This document shows positions 20,360-30,889 of a stretch of DNA of 64,000 nt, piece by piece. Both the position numbers and the translations under genes were made by a program. The DNA is from Alectoria sarmentosa. Taxonomy: Eukaryota > Ascomycota > Lecanoromycetes > Lecanorales > Parmeliaceae. Every line of letters begins with the position of its first letter. Within the stretch, counting starts at the first letter, position 1. The stretch lies in contig WOGZ01000055.1 of assembly GCA_009733775.1 (NCBI GenBank), forward strand, positions 1 to 64,000, in the 5' to 3' direction. The notes below the pieces were generated by a model. That model was not told the origin of the DNA and ran no database searches. It saw only the letters and a list, made by a program, of their open reading frames with translations.

Positions 20360-21890
20360 CAGAGCTCAAGGCATCTTCCTTTGGGTCTTCATTATCGTTA
20401 TCGTTTGCTCCTTCATGGAGGTTCTCACGAACGCCGATCGTATCACCGATCTCGAAAGATGATTTCAATTGCTTCCCACTGATCTGGAGACCTATTCCAG
20501 ACCTATTTTAGGGACTATCGAGGACTGCTATACACAGCGAACAGTACAGAAATTCCACATAGCAGTCCAGGTGGCAGGGTGCCTCGGTCTGATGAGCTAT
20601 GCCATGATGAATGTTCAGAAGAAACCCCGGAATCTCCTATCGAGCTTCCTGCTCAGCAGATGACGACAACAGATGTTGAGTCTCGATGTCAGGACAGGAA
20701 GCTACGGATCAATGCTCGTTGTAAGGACTCATTACAGGTCACAAGAAAGGGATCGCACAAATTCCGTAATGCCAACCGCATGAGTCCTGAGACTCGTCGA
20801 GATCAGAATCCTTGGTGCTATCAAAGCCAAAGTCTTTTGCACGTAATCTGCCCCTCGAAACCAAGTCTCCAAACCACTCTTTGTAGTCAGGCGACTTCTT
20901 TACATTTGCAGAGCCCGCCCTAACCGTGGACGAATCAGCAGATCAGATCACGGAGTCCGATAGAATCTCCAACGGTGAGCTATGTTTGCACCCGCTCTTC
21001 CAATATAAGGTAGATTTCCACCACCGAACTGTGAAAGACTTTTTCCAGGTGAAAAATATTCGAACCTTCATTGCAAGTCGTGTTCCCGAGACATTCGACT
21101 CCTACGCCCTACCCTGCCACGCACTTCTCACACAGCTCAAGGTTGCACCTAGCGAAGTGCATCACTTCAATGTAGCTGGAGAGCTCTCGCACCTCGTTGA
21201 TGACATGGTGCCCTATGCCCATGAAGTAGAGACGCAGACGGCCCATTTAAGCGTCGTGCTGCTTGATGAACTCTCAGACGCTAATCATTGGTCTGATCTG
21301 TCAACAATGGGCTCATTCGAGAAACGATACTAGAGTCCATCACATTGAGATCGTGATCGCGCTATTGGAAGTTGGGGCGGAACCCAACTGTCCCCAGGGC
21401 CAGATCGTCTACGCTGGGTACAATTCATCCTCATTCCACGTGGAAACTGGCGTTCTCGCTTCTACAAGTTAGAGGCAGCTCTGACACAAAGCATTGTGGC
21501 AATTTGGAGCGAGGAATAGATCCGTACCGTGAAATTGAGGGGTACACGTTGTGGTTCCATTTCATGGGGTGGATTTATAATGAAGGCCGACTTCCGATCC
21601 CCTCTCCTCGGAGACGAAAAGATAAGTTCTGGTGTTATTTAGGAACTTCATGGGTCTTGGAGCTCAACTCGACGGCATGCTCTACCATGATGTTGTCAAA
21701 TAAGAAGATGGAGTACTCGTCAGGCTGGAGAGCATGACTGTGGTTGATGTTCTGACTCGGATATTCACTAAGACCGAATTAGAAGATTAGAGCTTTTACG
21801 AAGGAAATCCAGAGGGTTCGAAAGTAAAAGCGTCAAGAGCACAGAGGAGAAGGGAGGAAAAGAAGAAAAAGCGAAAGGAGGACATGTGAG
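20360..21890 (+). pseudogene. Relic of an NLR-type NACHT/ankyrin gene
   Basis: Segments typical of the post-NACHT region of fungal NLR-like proteins lie in order but in several frames. These are GIFLWVFIIVIVC and EVLTNADRITDLER, then a TGA where Arg is expected, then LLPTDLETYSRPILGTIED. A frame change leads to RLRINARCKD-like text (KLRINARCKDSLQV). The block at 20926-21333 has VDFHHRTVKDFFQ and GELSHLVDDMVPYAHEVET. Ankyrin-like remains follow: IALLEVGAEPNC, LERGIDPYREIEGYTLW. The 3' part has GAQLDGMLYHDVVK, a stop, then LVRLESMTVVDVL and a Lys/Arg-rich tail. Family knowledge: such proteins act in non-self recognition and programmed cell death. The P-loop part is absent, so the relic is 5'-truncated as well as frame-broken. 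Confidence 0.65.
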
Positions 21891-22284
21891 ATTGAATCCG
21901 TGGTGTGTTATTTTCGTTGTCTGACTTGCGGGAGATCATTCTCTTATGAAAGGCCTCTTACCCTTATATCTCATTTTATTGTAGAGATTTACAGTAGATG
22001 CTGAGGTAAGGAACATCGATTTATCACTTTCAGAAAGGGTGTCCTAATTCCAAGACTCTTGGTATGAATTAGACAAGGTAAACACGGAATTCTCCAGTCT
22101 TCACCGCTGCTCACCCTCTCTACGCTACGCCTTCTGCGCTTTACCGCCATGGTTTTTGAGCAGAGCTAGGCCAAATAAGGACGTGGAGATTTCCCCACAC
22201 AATGCCAAGACATTAGCCGATACCGATACCGGATCTGCGATTTGTTGGATTTTAGCCACTCTCCATTTGCATCTTGAAATTGAC

Positions 22285-22291
22285 TGACTCA
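22285..22291 (+). promoter_or_regulatory. Gcn4/CpcA-type site upstream of ILV2
   Basis: A perfect TGACTCA lies 62 bases before the ILV2 start codon. This is the core site of the bZIP regulator of general amino-acid (cross-pathway) control. Branched-chain amino-acid genes are known targets in other fungi; function here is inferred from position. Confidence 0.5.
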
Positions 22292-22352
22292 TACATTGAA
22301 ACCAAGAACTACGCAACTGCCCTTTACCCATTACCCTTTTTCCACATTCACA

Positions 22353-24799
22353 ATGTTGCGGTCAAAATCAGCTCGCGCTTTACATTGGCGTCAGCAATTC
22401 TCTTCCACCGCCCCTGCAGCAGCCATTTCGGTATACGGGAGAGGAGGGCAAATTTCGTCGTCGAAAGCGGACATCGCAAGAAGGGGCCAAAGCACTGCTG
22501 CAGCGACCGCCCCGTAAGTGGAATCAACAATATCGAGTCTTACTCTAGTACTCAATTGACTTATCTCAACACGCAGCCAAACGAGGCCTGTTCCAAGTCC
22601 CGCCTTCAACCAGGAGACCAGGAGAAATGATGTACAGCCACTACAGAATGTGCCGCGGCAAGAGATGGATGAGTCGTTAGTTGAACCTCTGTCGTCTATG
22701 TTGGCCTGCCTTTGCTGATCAGCTGCAATTACAGCTTCATTGGATTAAGTGGCGGTGCCATATTTCACGAAATGATGTTACGGAATGGGGTTAAGGTACG
22801 TCATGTCCTATTGCTCAGCTTCATTCTAGAAAGAGTAATGCTGACCTCTGAAACGTACAGCATGTCTTTGGATACCCAGGAGGAGCTATTCTGCCTGTCT
22901 TCGATGCCATCTATAACTCCAAAAACTTCGATTTCATCCTACCCCGTCACGAGCAAGGAGCAGGTCATATGGCAGAAGGCTATGCCCGAGCTTCAGGGAA
23001 ACCTGGCGTCGTGCTAGTCACTTCCGGTCCGGGAGCAACCAATATAATTACCCCCTTACAGGACGCTTTGTCAGACGGTACGCCATTGGTGGTTTTCTGT
23101 GGCCAGGTTCCCACAACCGCTATCGGGTCAGATGCCTTTCAAGAGGCAGATGTCGTAGGCATATCGAGGGCATGTACCAAATGGAATGTCATGGTCAAAA
23201 CCGTCGCCGAGCTTCCAAAGAGGATCAACGAGGCATTTGAGATTGCTACCAGTGGACGACCAGGACCTGTGCTCGTCGATATGCCAAAGGATGTTCAGGC
23301 TGCTATCTGCAGAAGCCCTATCCCTATGGCCAGTACACTTCCATCGCATCCTAGTGCCGCTAGCTTGGTAGCAAGGGATTCAAGTCAGAAGCAGCTCGCG
23401 GGAATTATCCAACGTGTTGCAAGGTTAATCAACATCGCTAAGAAACCCGTCATATATGCCGGTCAAGGCGTGATTGCCTTACCAGAAGGACCAAAACTAC
23501 TCAAAGAGTTGGCGGACAAAGCCTGCATACCAGTCACTACTACGCTACAGGGCCTAGGAGGTTTCGACGAGCTCGATGAGAAGTCGCTACACATGCTAGG
23601 CATGCACGGGTCACCATATGCCAATATGGCCATACAGGATGCGGATCTCGTAATTGCTCTTGGGGCCCGATTCGACGATCGAGTGACAGGTAATGGATTT
23701 TACAATTCAAGAACACTATCCGTACTGACTTTTGCAGGCAATATCGCCAAGTTCGCCCCTCAAGCCAAAGCTGCTGCTGCTGAAAAGCGTGGTGGAATTG
23801 TCCATTTCGAGATCATGCCTAAAAATATCAACAAGGTAGTTCAAGCGACCGAAGCTATCGAAGGCGACGTAGCCGCAAATCTGGCACTTCTTCTCCCATT
23901 CGTCAATGAAAAAGCTTCTCGTCCGGAATGGTTCAGTCAGATCAATGACTGGAAGAAGCGCCTACCCTTCGCTTACGAGAAGGAGACTCCAGACGGCCTC
24001 ATCAAACCACAGAGCGTTATTGAGAAACTCAGTAATCTCACTCAAGATATGAAAGAAAGAACGATCATCACAACTGGCGTGGGACAGCATCAAATGTTAG
24101 TGAAATTGTTTGTTACTCAACGAAGCAGATGGCGTGTTTAACAAATAAATAATATAGGTGGACTGCGCAACACTTCCGATGGCGGCATCCCAGAACCATG
24201 ATTACCTCTGGCGGTCTCGGGACTATGGGTTTTGGGCTCCCAGCAGCAATCGGCTGCAAAGTGGCTCGTCCAGACGCTCTTGTCATAGATATTGACGGGG
24301 ACGCATCCTTCAGCATGACTCTTACGGAACTCAGCGCAGCCGCTCAATTCAACATTGGCGTTAAGATAATCATTCTTAACAATGAAGAGCAAGGCATGGT
24401 CACTCAGTGGCAGTCCATATTTTACGAGGATCGGTTTGCGCATACTCATCAGAAGAACCCGGATTTTGTCAAACTGAGCGAGGCGATGGGCGTACAAGCA
24501 GAGCGATGTATTGCACCAACTGATGTTGAGGCGAAACTAAAGTGGCTGATCGAAAGCGATGGCCCTGCTTTGTTGGAGATTGTGACGGACAAGAAGGTGC
24601 CCGTTCTGCCCATGGTGGAAGCGGGCTCTGCTCTTCACGAAATGCGTGTATATGACGAAGGTACGTCGGCCCTCGGTCTTTACATCCTGCCAAGTCACCA
24701 TATGAGACCTTTATACTAATTCATGCCACAGCGAAAGAAAAGGCTAGGAGAGCCAAGCTAAAAATCAAGATGGAGGCAGCTGGTCGGGCGGGTCGATGA
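22353..24799 (+). CDS. ILV2: Acetolactate synthase catalytic subunit, mitochondrial
   Basis: First common step of valine, leucine and isoleucine synthesis: ThDP-dependent condensation of pyruvate with pyruvate or 2-oxobutyrate. Seven exons (22353-22513, 22577-22675, 22735-22795, 22861-23689, 23738-24095, 24158-24660, 24732-24799) give about 692 aa. The N-terminal 50 residues are Arg/Ser/Ala-rich, a mitochondrial presequence. Seen motifs: HVFGYPGGAILPVFDAIYN, RHEQGAGHMAEGYARASG (with the catalytic Glu), LVTSGPGATN, GARFDDRVTG, the ThDP/Mg motif DIDGDASF...ILNNEEQG, and VTQWQSIFYEDRF. Introns 2 and 5 use a GTTAGT donor. Intron 4 (48 bases) is a multiple of three with no stop. The C-terminus ends in a basic Lys/Arg/Ala tail. 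A TGACTCA box lies just upstream. Confidence 0.95.
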
Positions 24800-24825
24800 G
24801 ATGTTAATTTCTTCATCGTCAATGT

Positions 24826-25354
24826 TTGCTGCATATGTATACCCACATCAGGCGTCTGGAGCTTTTAAGGGGCGGCACTGTTACCCCGGAAAGTATCTAC
24901 GTGCATGGATCTTGGAAAAGCTTATGGGGTCAAGTTTCGGGGGAAGCATTTGGTGGCGACGAGCACGTAAGATTCGAGGAATCTCCATCACTGGAGCAAC
25001 TCTCTAGCTCCGCAGCAGGTAGTACATATTCGTTTCGATATGAAATCAACTTTTCAGAATGTAGAGGCCCATGGTACGATCTCACCCCAGATGAAGACTA
25101 CGACGAGCAGTTTTGCTCTTTAGAACATGATAAGCTTACTGATTACTTTCAATTCACTGTGCTCTTTTCGCTCCGAGATCCAGAAGCCTTGACAGGGGGC
25201 GATGCATGTGAGTGGAACAGCTAACGCTGATTCGTCTCCCACTGCCGCCATAGATCAGGGCTTCATGCATGGCAGCCACTTCACACTAGGCAACCACGTG
25301 GGGACTAATAGATATTTTGGCCACTTTTATACTCTTTGGACCTCTGATAGATAG
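24826..25354 (+). CDS. Unrecognised small spliced gene downstream of ILV2
   Basis: Exons 24826-25207 and 25254-25354 give about 160 aa. The 46-base intron has GTGAGT, a GCTAACG branch box and a CCATAG end, and splicing keeps the frame. It replaces a stop in exon 1 with coding-looking text (QGFMHGSHFTLGNH, RYFGHFYTLW). Upstream text includes YEINFSECRGPWYDL and FQFTVLFSLRDPEALTGG. The protein is aromatic-rich, with no signal peptide or TM. Odd: the start lies only 27 bases after the ILV2 stop on the same strand, leaving almost no promoter. It may therefore be 5'-truncated, or its true first exon may be elsewhere. No family recognised. Confidence 0.5.
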
Positions 25355-25824
25355 CATGGACTTGTGTTTCTAAATTCATATCTCTGGCATGCTTACCGGT
25401 TTTGTGTAGGTGTCAGAGATTCGTACACGCTGCGCAACGTGCACTTCGGGCCCAGGCCGTCATTGTACCGCAGCCTCTGTAGGAGGGTCTTGCGTAAAAG
25501 ACGTTTGAGCATATGCCGATAGTATTTTAGAAAGGCCCTATGCAGACCTTTGTCGCGTAAGGGATTGTGTGCTTAGATACCAGTCTTTGAACATTACTCA
25601 TGTTTTCCCACCATGTCGGCCTGGCTTTGACCCAACACTTAATGGCCAAGAGCTCTCCACCGGACCCTAAGCCCCTGGTGGCCTTCTACCCTGATTGCCC
25701 GCCAGAGTTGGTTCCGCGCGGCTGAGAGATCCAATATTGGACTGTCTGCTACATTCCGTCAGAGAGGATAGTTGACAGTTTCCTGATACTTTAGATTCCT
25801 GATACTTTAGACTCCTGATAATCT
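25355..25824. other. Intergenic
   Basis: 470 bases between the unknown small gene and the convergent cyclin stop. A short direct repeat, CCTGATACTTTAGA(T/C)TCCTGATA, occurs at about 25781-25818. Nothing else seen. Confidence 0.4.
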
Positions 25825-26786
25825 TCACCCCCTCCTTTTGATATCCTCTTCCAATTCGTCCAAAGTCAACGGACAGCTTGTCTTGGTCCATTTCTCCTTC
25901 TCACTCTCGATCCATCCCTCGCAGCTTCCCAATCCCACAACCAAGAAGCCCAGTGTCTCCCTGTCAACATCGAAGACCTCCCACCACTCCGTACTCGGGA
26001 GCTTTACTCCCACCTCCCTTGCCGCAAGGTAGATCGCCGCCACGGCCAGAGCAGGCGGTTGATGTGTCAGGTACAGAAGCTGGGGAGAGAACAACGCCGT
26101 GTTGAGGTGTGCGAGTGTGCGAGCTGCCAGGGCACTCGACTTCTCTGTGGGGCTTGGAGGAAGCACGCCGAGGGTTTGGAGATATGTGAGGGCGACGTGG
26201 TGGGGCAGCGTGACCTGCGTGATGAATGAGATTGCCCGCAGGATGATGGACTCTGTTTGAAGGAGGGTAGCCCTTGCGGCCTGGTAGGACCCTTCCGAAA
26301 GGCAGTAGGATCCAGCGTCAGGCTTTTCTTTTCCTCTGGTTCCCTCTGAGGGCTGTCGCAGAGGAGACGTGGGAGAGAGAAGATAGGCGTAGACGTTTAA
26401 TACCGAGCGAGTCGATTGAGGCAGGAATGAAATCTTAGCCGTCATGTACAGTGACGCGGCGGAAACATCCTGATTCTCGATCAGCACAAGCCTCGATGCG
26501 CAGATTGGACTACCCATTGCTGACGCACCTTCAGCGCATTGATCCTGAAACTTCCTCCCTCCGATCCAAGATAGAATCTGTGAAAGACGACAATGGCCTG
26601 TGCAATGATCTCCTGCGGCAGCCGGAGCAGTATGCCGGCGGCTTGGGTGAGCTGGGCGCCGGCGAAGCGAAGCGAGCTCTCGAGATCCGCGGGTACGCCA
26701 TCGAGTTGGGAGCTGGAGGTAGAGAGCTGGTCGACTGTTGCCAACGGATTTGAAAGAGACGAGAGCTGTTCGGCTTCTAGTTCCAT
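25825..26786 (-). CDS. Cyclin, L-type/transcription cyclin-like
   Basis: Two exons, 26786-26529 and 26469-25825, joined in phase 0 by a 59-base intron (GTGCGT...AATCAG), give about 300 aa. The first cyclin box reads AGILLRLPQEIIAQAIVVFHRFY, quoted in part as LLRLPQEIIAQAIVVFHRFY. It continues after the intron with DVSAASLYMTAKISFLP and RSVLNVYAYLL. The second half-box has LRAISFITQVTLPHHVALTY, and PPALAVAAIYLAAREVGVKLP. The LLRLPQ motif and the order fit L/K/T-type cyclins that partner CDKs acting on RNA polymerase II or splicing factors; which kinase is not visible. The longer frame starting at 26832 is a shadow upstream of the intron. Confidence 0.8.
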
Positions 26787-27486
26787 AATAGAGGTGGCTT
26801 AAGGTAAGCTGTGGCTCCGAAGGATATGCCAAGACATGATGGAGCTAGTCCCGGTTAGTCTAGCGTCAAATGATGAACCTGAGACATCACACCACTGTGG
26901 TGACTGTAGCATGACTCCCAAGTCCACTAGATACATCCAACTGCCCACGCCCATCAGTCACATTATTATAGAACCTGCGGGCCTAGGCCTATGTCTATTT
27001 GTGACTTTTCTCCTAACTGTTCCCCAAATTGTAGTGGTAGGACTAACAGACGTCTGTGATTTTCCTCGAGCTCCCGAGCAGCAGGATGGCCATGTACCTC
27101 ACAGTCGTGACCGTCAATGTAGAGACTCTCCCAATGAGCTCATTGCATGTGCAGGACTCTGACACGACTTGCACGACTATGCTCCAGCAGCAATTACCAG
27201 TTAGCAAATCAAGGGTCCAGCACGCAATCGCCACAACGTTTACTAATCCTAAATACTGATCCAAAGTCGAAACGCTAAAGACTTTGCAAGGCTTCAATCG
27301 GTAAGCTTTATCGACGTTGAAATCAATCATTGGACTCTGCTTGCTCATCTTCATGCATTGTCATATATTATTGATAAGCGGGGATGAGTCCGAAGATGCG
27401 AGACTCATCATCGAGCGATGGGAATGCTTGGCTTTTCCCTGATATATATTCATTGCCTGCTCCTTTCAAAACCTCAGTCCTTCGTC
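26787..27486. promoter_or_regulatory. Divergent promoter region, cyclin / MFS transporter
   Basis: 700 bases between divergent starts. Frames in it are short and show no motif. No clear binding-site palindrome was found. Confidence 0.4.
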
Positions 27487-29785
27487 ATGGCTGATCTCTT
27501 TAGAGAAGCCCCATTTGGGCAGCTTGTTCGCATCTTTTCTGGCAACAGATTCTTCCCTTATCCTGAAGAGAGAGAAGACTTCCATTGCCCTCATTGCTAC
27601 CATGCCGATGCTTCTCTACCTTCGGAGAAGATTGCAGAGCAAAGTTCTGAAAGCGAGAAAATCAATGTGGGGTCGACCAAGGCAAGGAGAATCGCGACAA
27701 ATGACACAAGGCTTGACTTGGAGAAGTCGGCCACCAGCTCAGATCCTGATACGGAAGATGAGCAAGAGCAAGAGCCAGCTAGAGCGCTGGGACTGCTGAG
27801 GACTCAAACGTTGCCCTACACGAACGAGAGACTAGAGATCGAGAAGAAGCTTGAGGTAGAAAGGACCAAGTCTAGACCCATCCTTCCGGCGAGAACAGCA
27901 GATGGCACTATCCTGGTGGATTGGTACGATACCGATGATGCAGCCAATCCTCAAAATTGGTCGCAAAAAAAGAAGGCTTTTGTTGCCTTTCAGATAACGT
28001 GAGTACATGGACAGCGCTACAAACGTGAGGTGCTCAAGCTGACACGAGTGAAACAGGCTCTATACTTTTTCTGTCTACTTGGGCTCTGCTATCTATACCT
28101 CCAGTGAACTGTGAGCGATCTCTCGTTTCGTCTCCCTTTTTCACGACTACTGGGGCTGTTCCGTCAGTGGTTGGATAGTCGGCTATAACCCATCTCGACC
28201 GAAACGAGGTTCTTTCTCAATTCTGCGATCCGCCTTACTGACCTAAAGATAGACTCGTCATGGCCAGATTTGGGGTCAATGAGTCTGTAGCATCGCTCGG
28301 CCTTGCCCTCTACGTACTCGGATGTAAGTAGAAACCCGACTATTAACGTTCGATCTCTAACAAAAGCACAGATGGCACGGGTCCACTGATCTGGGCTCCC
28401 ATGAGTGAGTATAATTTCTAGGCGTGCCCATAGGATGAGACTGAAACTGTAAAGCTGACTGGTCTTCGTAGGCGAAATTCCAGCTTTCGGCAGAAACTTA
28501 CCCTACATTGTCACATTCGCGATTTTTGTGATTTTGTGTGTGCCCACAGCACTTGTCAACAACATTGGAGGATTGCTATTTTTGAGGTTTCTGCAAGGTT
28601 TCTTCGGAAGCCCCTGTCTCGCTAATGGTGGAGCCACAATGCAAGACATGGTACGCTTTACTCGATCTTTTGTCTGCGGAGCTGACGAGTTCCCAGTACT
28701 CCCTCCTCTATCTACCCTTCTCTGTGTCTGTCTGGGTATCTGCTATGTTCGCCGCACCTGCTCTTGGGCCCATGCTTTCAGGCTTCGCAGTGGTTGCGGA
28801 GAACTGGCGATGGTCGCTCTGGGAAATTCTGTGGTTGGCAGGCCCAGTCTTTCTCTTGTGGTTTTTCTGTCTTCCGGAAACATCAGCTAGCAATATCCTC
28901 CTTCGACGGTCGATGCGTCTCCGCAAACTTAGCCAGAACCCAAACATCAGCTCGCAAAGTCAAATCGATCGTCGAGGTCTGAAGGCTAGTACTATAGCTT
29001 TCGATGCCATGATCAAACCATTCGAAATTATGTTCAAGGATCCAGCCGTACTGTTCACCAATGTCTATACCGCTCTCGTTTACGGCATCTACTATTCGTT
29101 CTTCGAAGTTTTTCCTTTGGTCTACCCGCCGCTGTATGGCTTCAACATTGGAGAGACGGGTGTCGTTTTCACGTGCATTGTTGTGGGCTGCGTCCTCGCA
29201 ATGGGGATCTACTTCTACTACCTCCAATACATGCTTATACCAGATATCCTCAAAAATGGTCTCCGTGCTCAGGAATCTCGACTGCGACCAGCATTGATCT
29301 TTGTCTGGGGCCCTCTGATTGGACTATTTATATTTGGTAAGCTTCATCTTACTGTGCAATGCGTGCCATTCGCTCACCAAATGGTGCTATTAGGATGGTC
29401 CGCGAACAAGAACGTACACTGGATCGTCAGCGTCGTCGGTGTCACAATATATGCCCTGACCGTCTACATCATCAGCCAGTGCCTCTTCGTCTATATTCCG
29501 ATGTCCTACCCGCAATACGCCGCTTCGCTCTTCGCGGGAAATGACTTGTGTCGTTCTGCCTTCGCTTTCGCAGCGATACTGTTTGCAAGACCTATGTTTC
29601 TCAAACTAGGCATTGGCAGAGGTATCAGCCTACTGGCTGGCCTGAGTGTTCTGGGTATCGTAAGTTGTGTTCCTGTTTGTGGCGCCCTGTAGTCACAACT
29701 GACCCTCATCTCGCAGATTGGGATGTGGCTCCTCTACCTTTATGGTGCTAAATTGCGGGCGAGATCGAAGTTTGCGCAGAAGTAA
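27487..29785 (+). CDS. MFS drug:H+ antiporter (DHA1 type)
   Basis: Eight exons (27487-27998, 28057-28110, 28253-28323, 28372-28404, 28472-28650, 28697-29336, 29394-29659, 29717-29785) give about 607 aa. The start MADLFREAPFGQLVRIF and a long acidic cytosolic N-terminus are usual for the FLU1/TPO/CYHR group. The membrane part starts near LYTFSVYLGSAIYTSS. It contains the DHA1 signatures LGLALYVLGYGTGPLIWAP (motif C-like) and SEIPAFGRN (motif A region). Further segments are FLQGFFGSPCLANGG, GPMLSGFAV, WRWSLWE and the late YPQYAASLFAGNDLCRS. Twelve helices are plausible. It is likely a plasma-membrane exporter of drugs, polyamines or fungal metabolites; the substrate is not visible. All seven introns are 46-142 bases. 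Confidence 0.85.
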
Positions 29786-30142
29786 AACGCAACGGCTTTT
29801 CATACCCGGCGTAAATGGTAACGCTAATCGACGAAGGCAGCAAGCTGCAACGCAATCCTCTTTAGCTTTTTTTAAATCAGGTTTCAACTATCCAAGTCTC
29901 AGAATGTAAGAAATCGTCCAATGAAGCTTTGTAGCAATGTCTAAGGCATCTTGGCTGGACGTGGCCTTCCTGACTGGACCGCCTTGAGTAAGGTTAGACT
30001 CAAGCCAGCTTACCGACCACCAATATGCAACTGCCAGTCTCACACTTTGCTGCTTTTTATTTTCACGCTCACTTTGCTACTGCACTGACGTTGCTGCAGT
30101 GGCAGCTTTATATTCACGTATATCACACATCAACCAATCTTC
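29786..30142. other. Intergenic
   Basis: Trailer of the MFS gene; no coding motif or repeat seen. Confidence 0.4.
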
Positions 30143-30436
30143 ATGCTAACGCTAGTCACGAATCAAGCCGTTGCTCGTCCAAACAAGACTTCTCTACTCA
30201 CCCTGCCCCTGGAAGTTCGCGGCGGGATCTATCCCTACCTGTTATCCTGTAACCGCAACACAGAGTTAGTCTTCGAAGGGTGCAATGTTTGGGGTTGGCT
30301 TGGTGGTCAGTGCTCCTTCGGCAACAGGCCAGTACTGAATGATCCCGTACCTCCGATTGAACCTAGAGCAGTATCCATTGCTCCCGTCGGATTTGGAAGC
30401 TGGGACTGGCATTCCGGGAATGGACAGAGGGCGTGA
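30143..30436 (+). pseudogene. Possible fragment of a 2EXR/F-box-like protein
   Basis: A 97-aa frame contains LLTLPLEVRGGIYPYLLSC, close to the LPxEVRxxIYxYLL opening found in many fungal 2EXR/F-box-like proteins of unknown function. After about 40 residues the resemblance stops. There is no continuing domain in the frames that follow, so I read it as a remnant; a short novel gene cannot be excluded. Confidence 0.35.
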
Positions 30437-30889
30437 GCATTGCGTGGAGCAAGGGTAACGCTGCACCGGTGGCATGCGGTTGATAGAGGAAAAGCATATG
30501 AGAACGTGATGCCTGCGAGTTACCACAATCCCAAGCCTTCTGTTTATGGCTGGATGTGACGTAGCTAGTTTGGTAATCATTTCACCGAACAGTCTAATTT
30601 TGGTCGAGAAAGAAAAAGCTGATGTAATTCTGACATCCATCGTGTTGAAGCTGAGGACTGATCTTCTCTCAAAGCCGTGAGACTCGTCTTTGCATGACTT
30701 GGCAACCTACTCTGTCCGCATCTCGTACTTCCCGCCGCCGAGACCAGATCGCTTGAGATCTAGCTATCCCATTGCATGTCTGCGGGAGGAATCCAGCGGG
30801 ATGAGTCCAGTGCAGAGTTCAGGAGCAGGCTCGACGGATGAGAGCGAGGAATGGTGCATCGGCGAAGGCGCAAATCACATTTCCAGCAT
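30437..30889. other. Intergenic before the minisatellite
   Basis: No coding motif seen in this stretch. The repeats begin near 30890. Confidence 0.4.

Noticed and set aside
26481..26832. Longer minus-strand reading frame upstream of the cyclin (335 aa as one frame)
   Set aside because: The cyclin box N-terminal half is in another frame and joins by a clean phase-0 intron, so the unspliced extension is a shadow.
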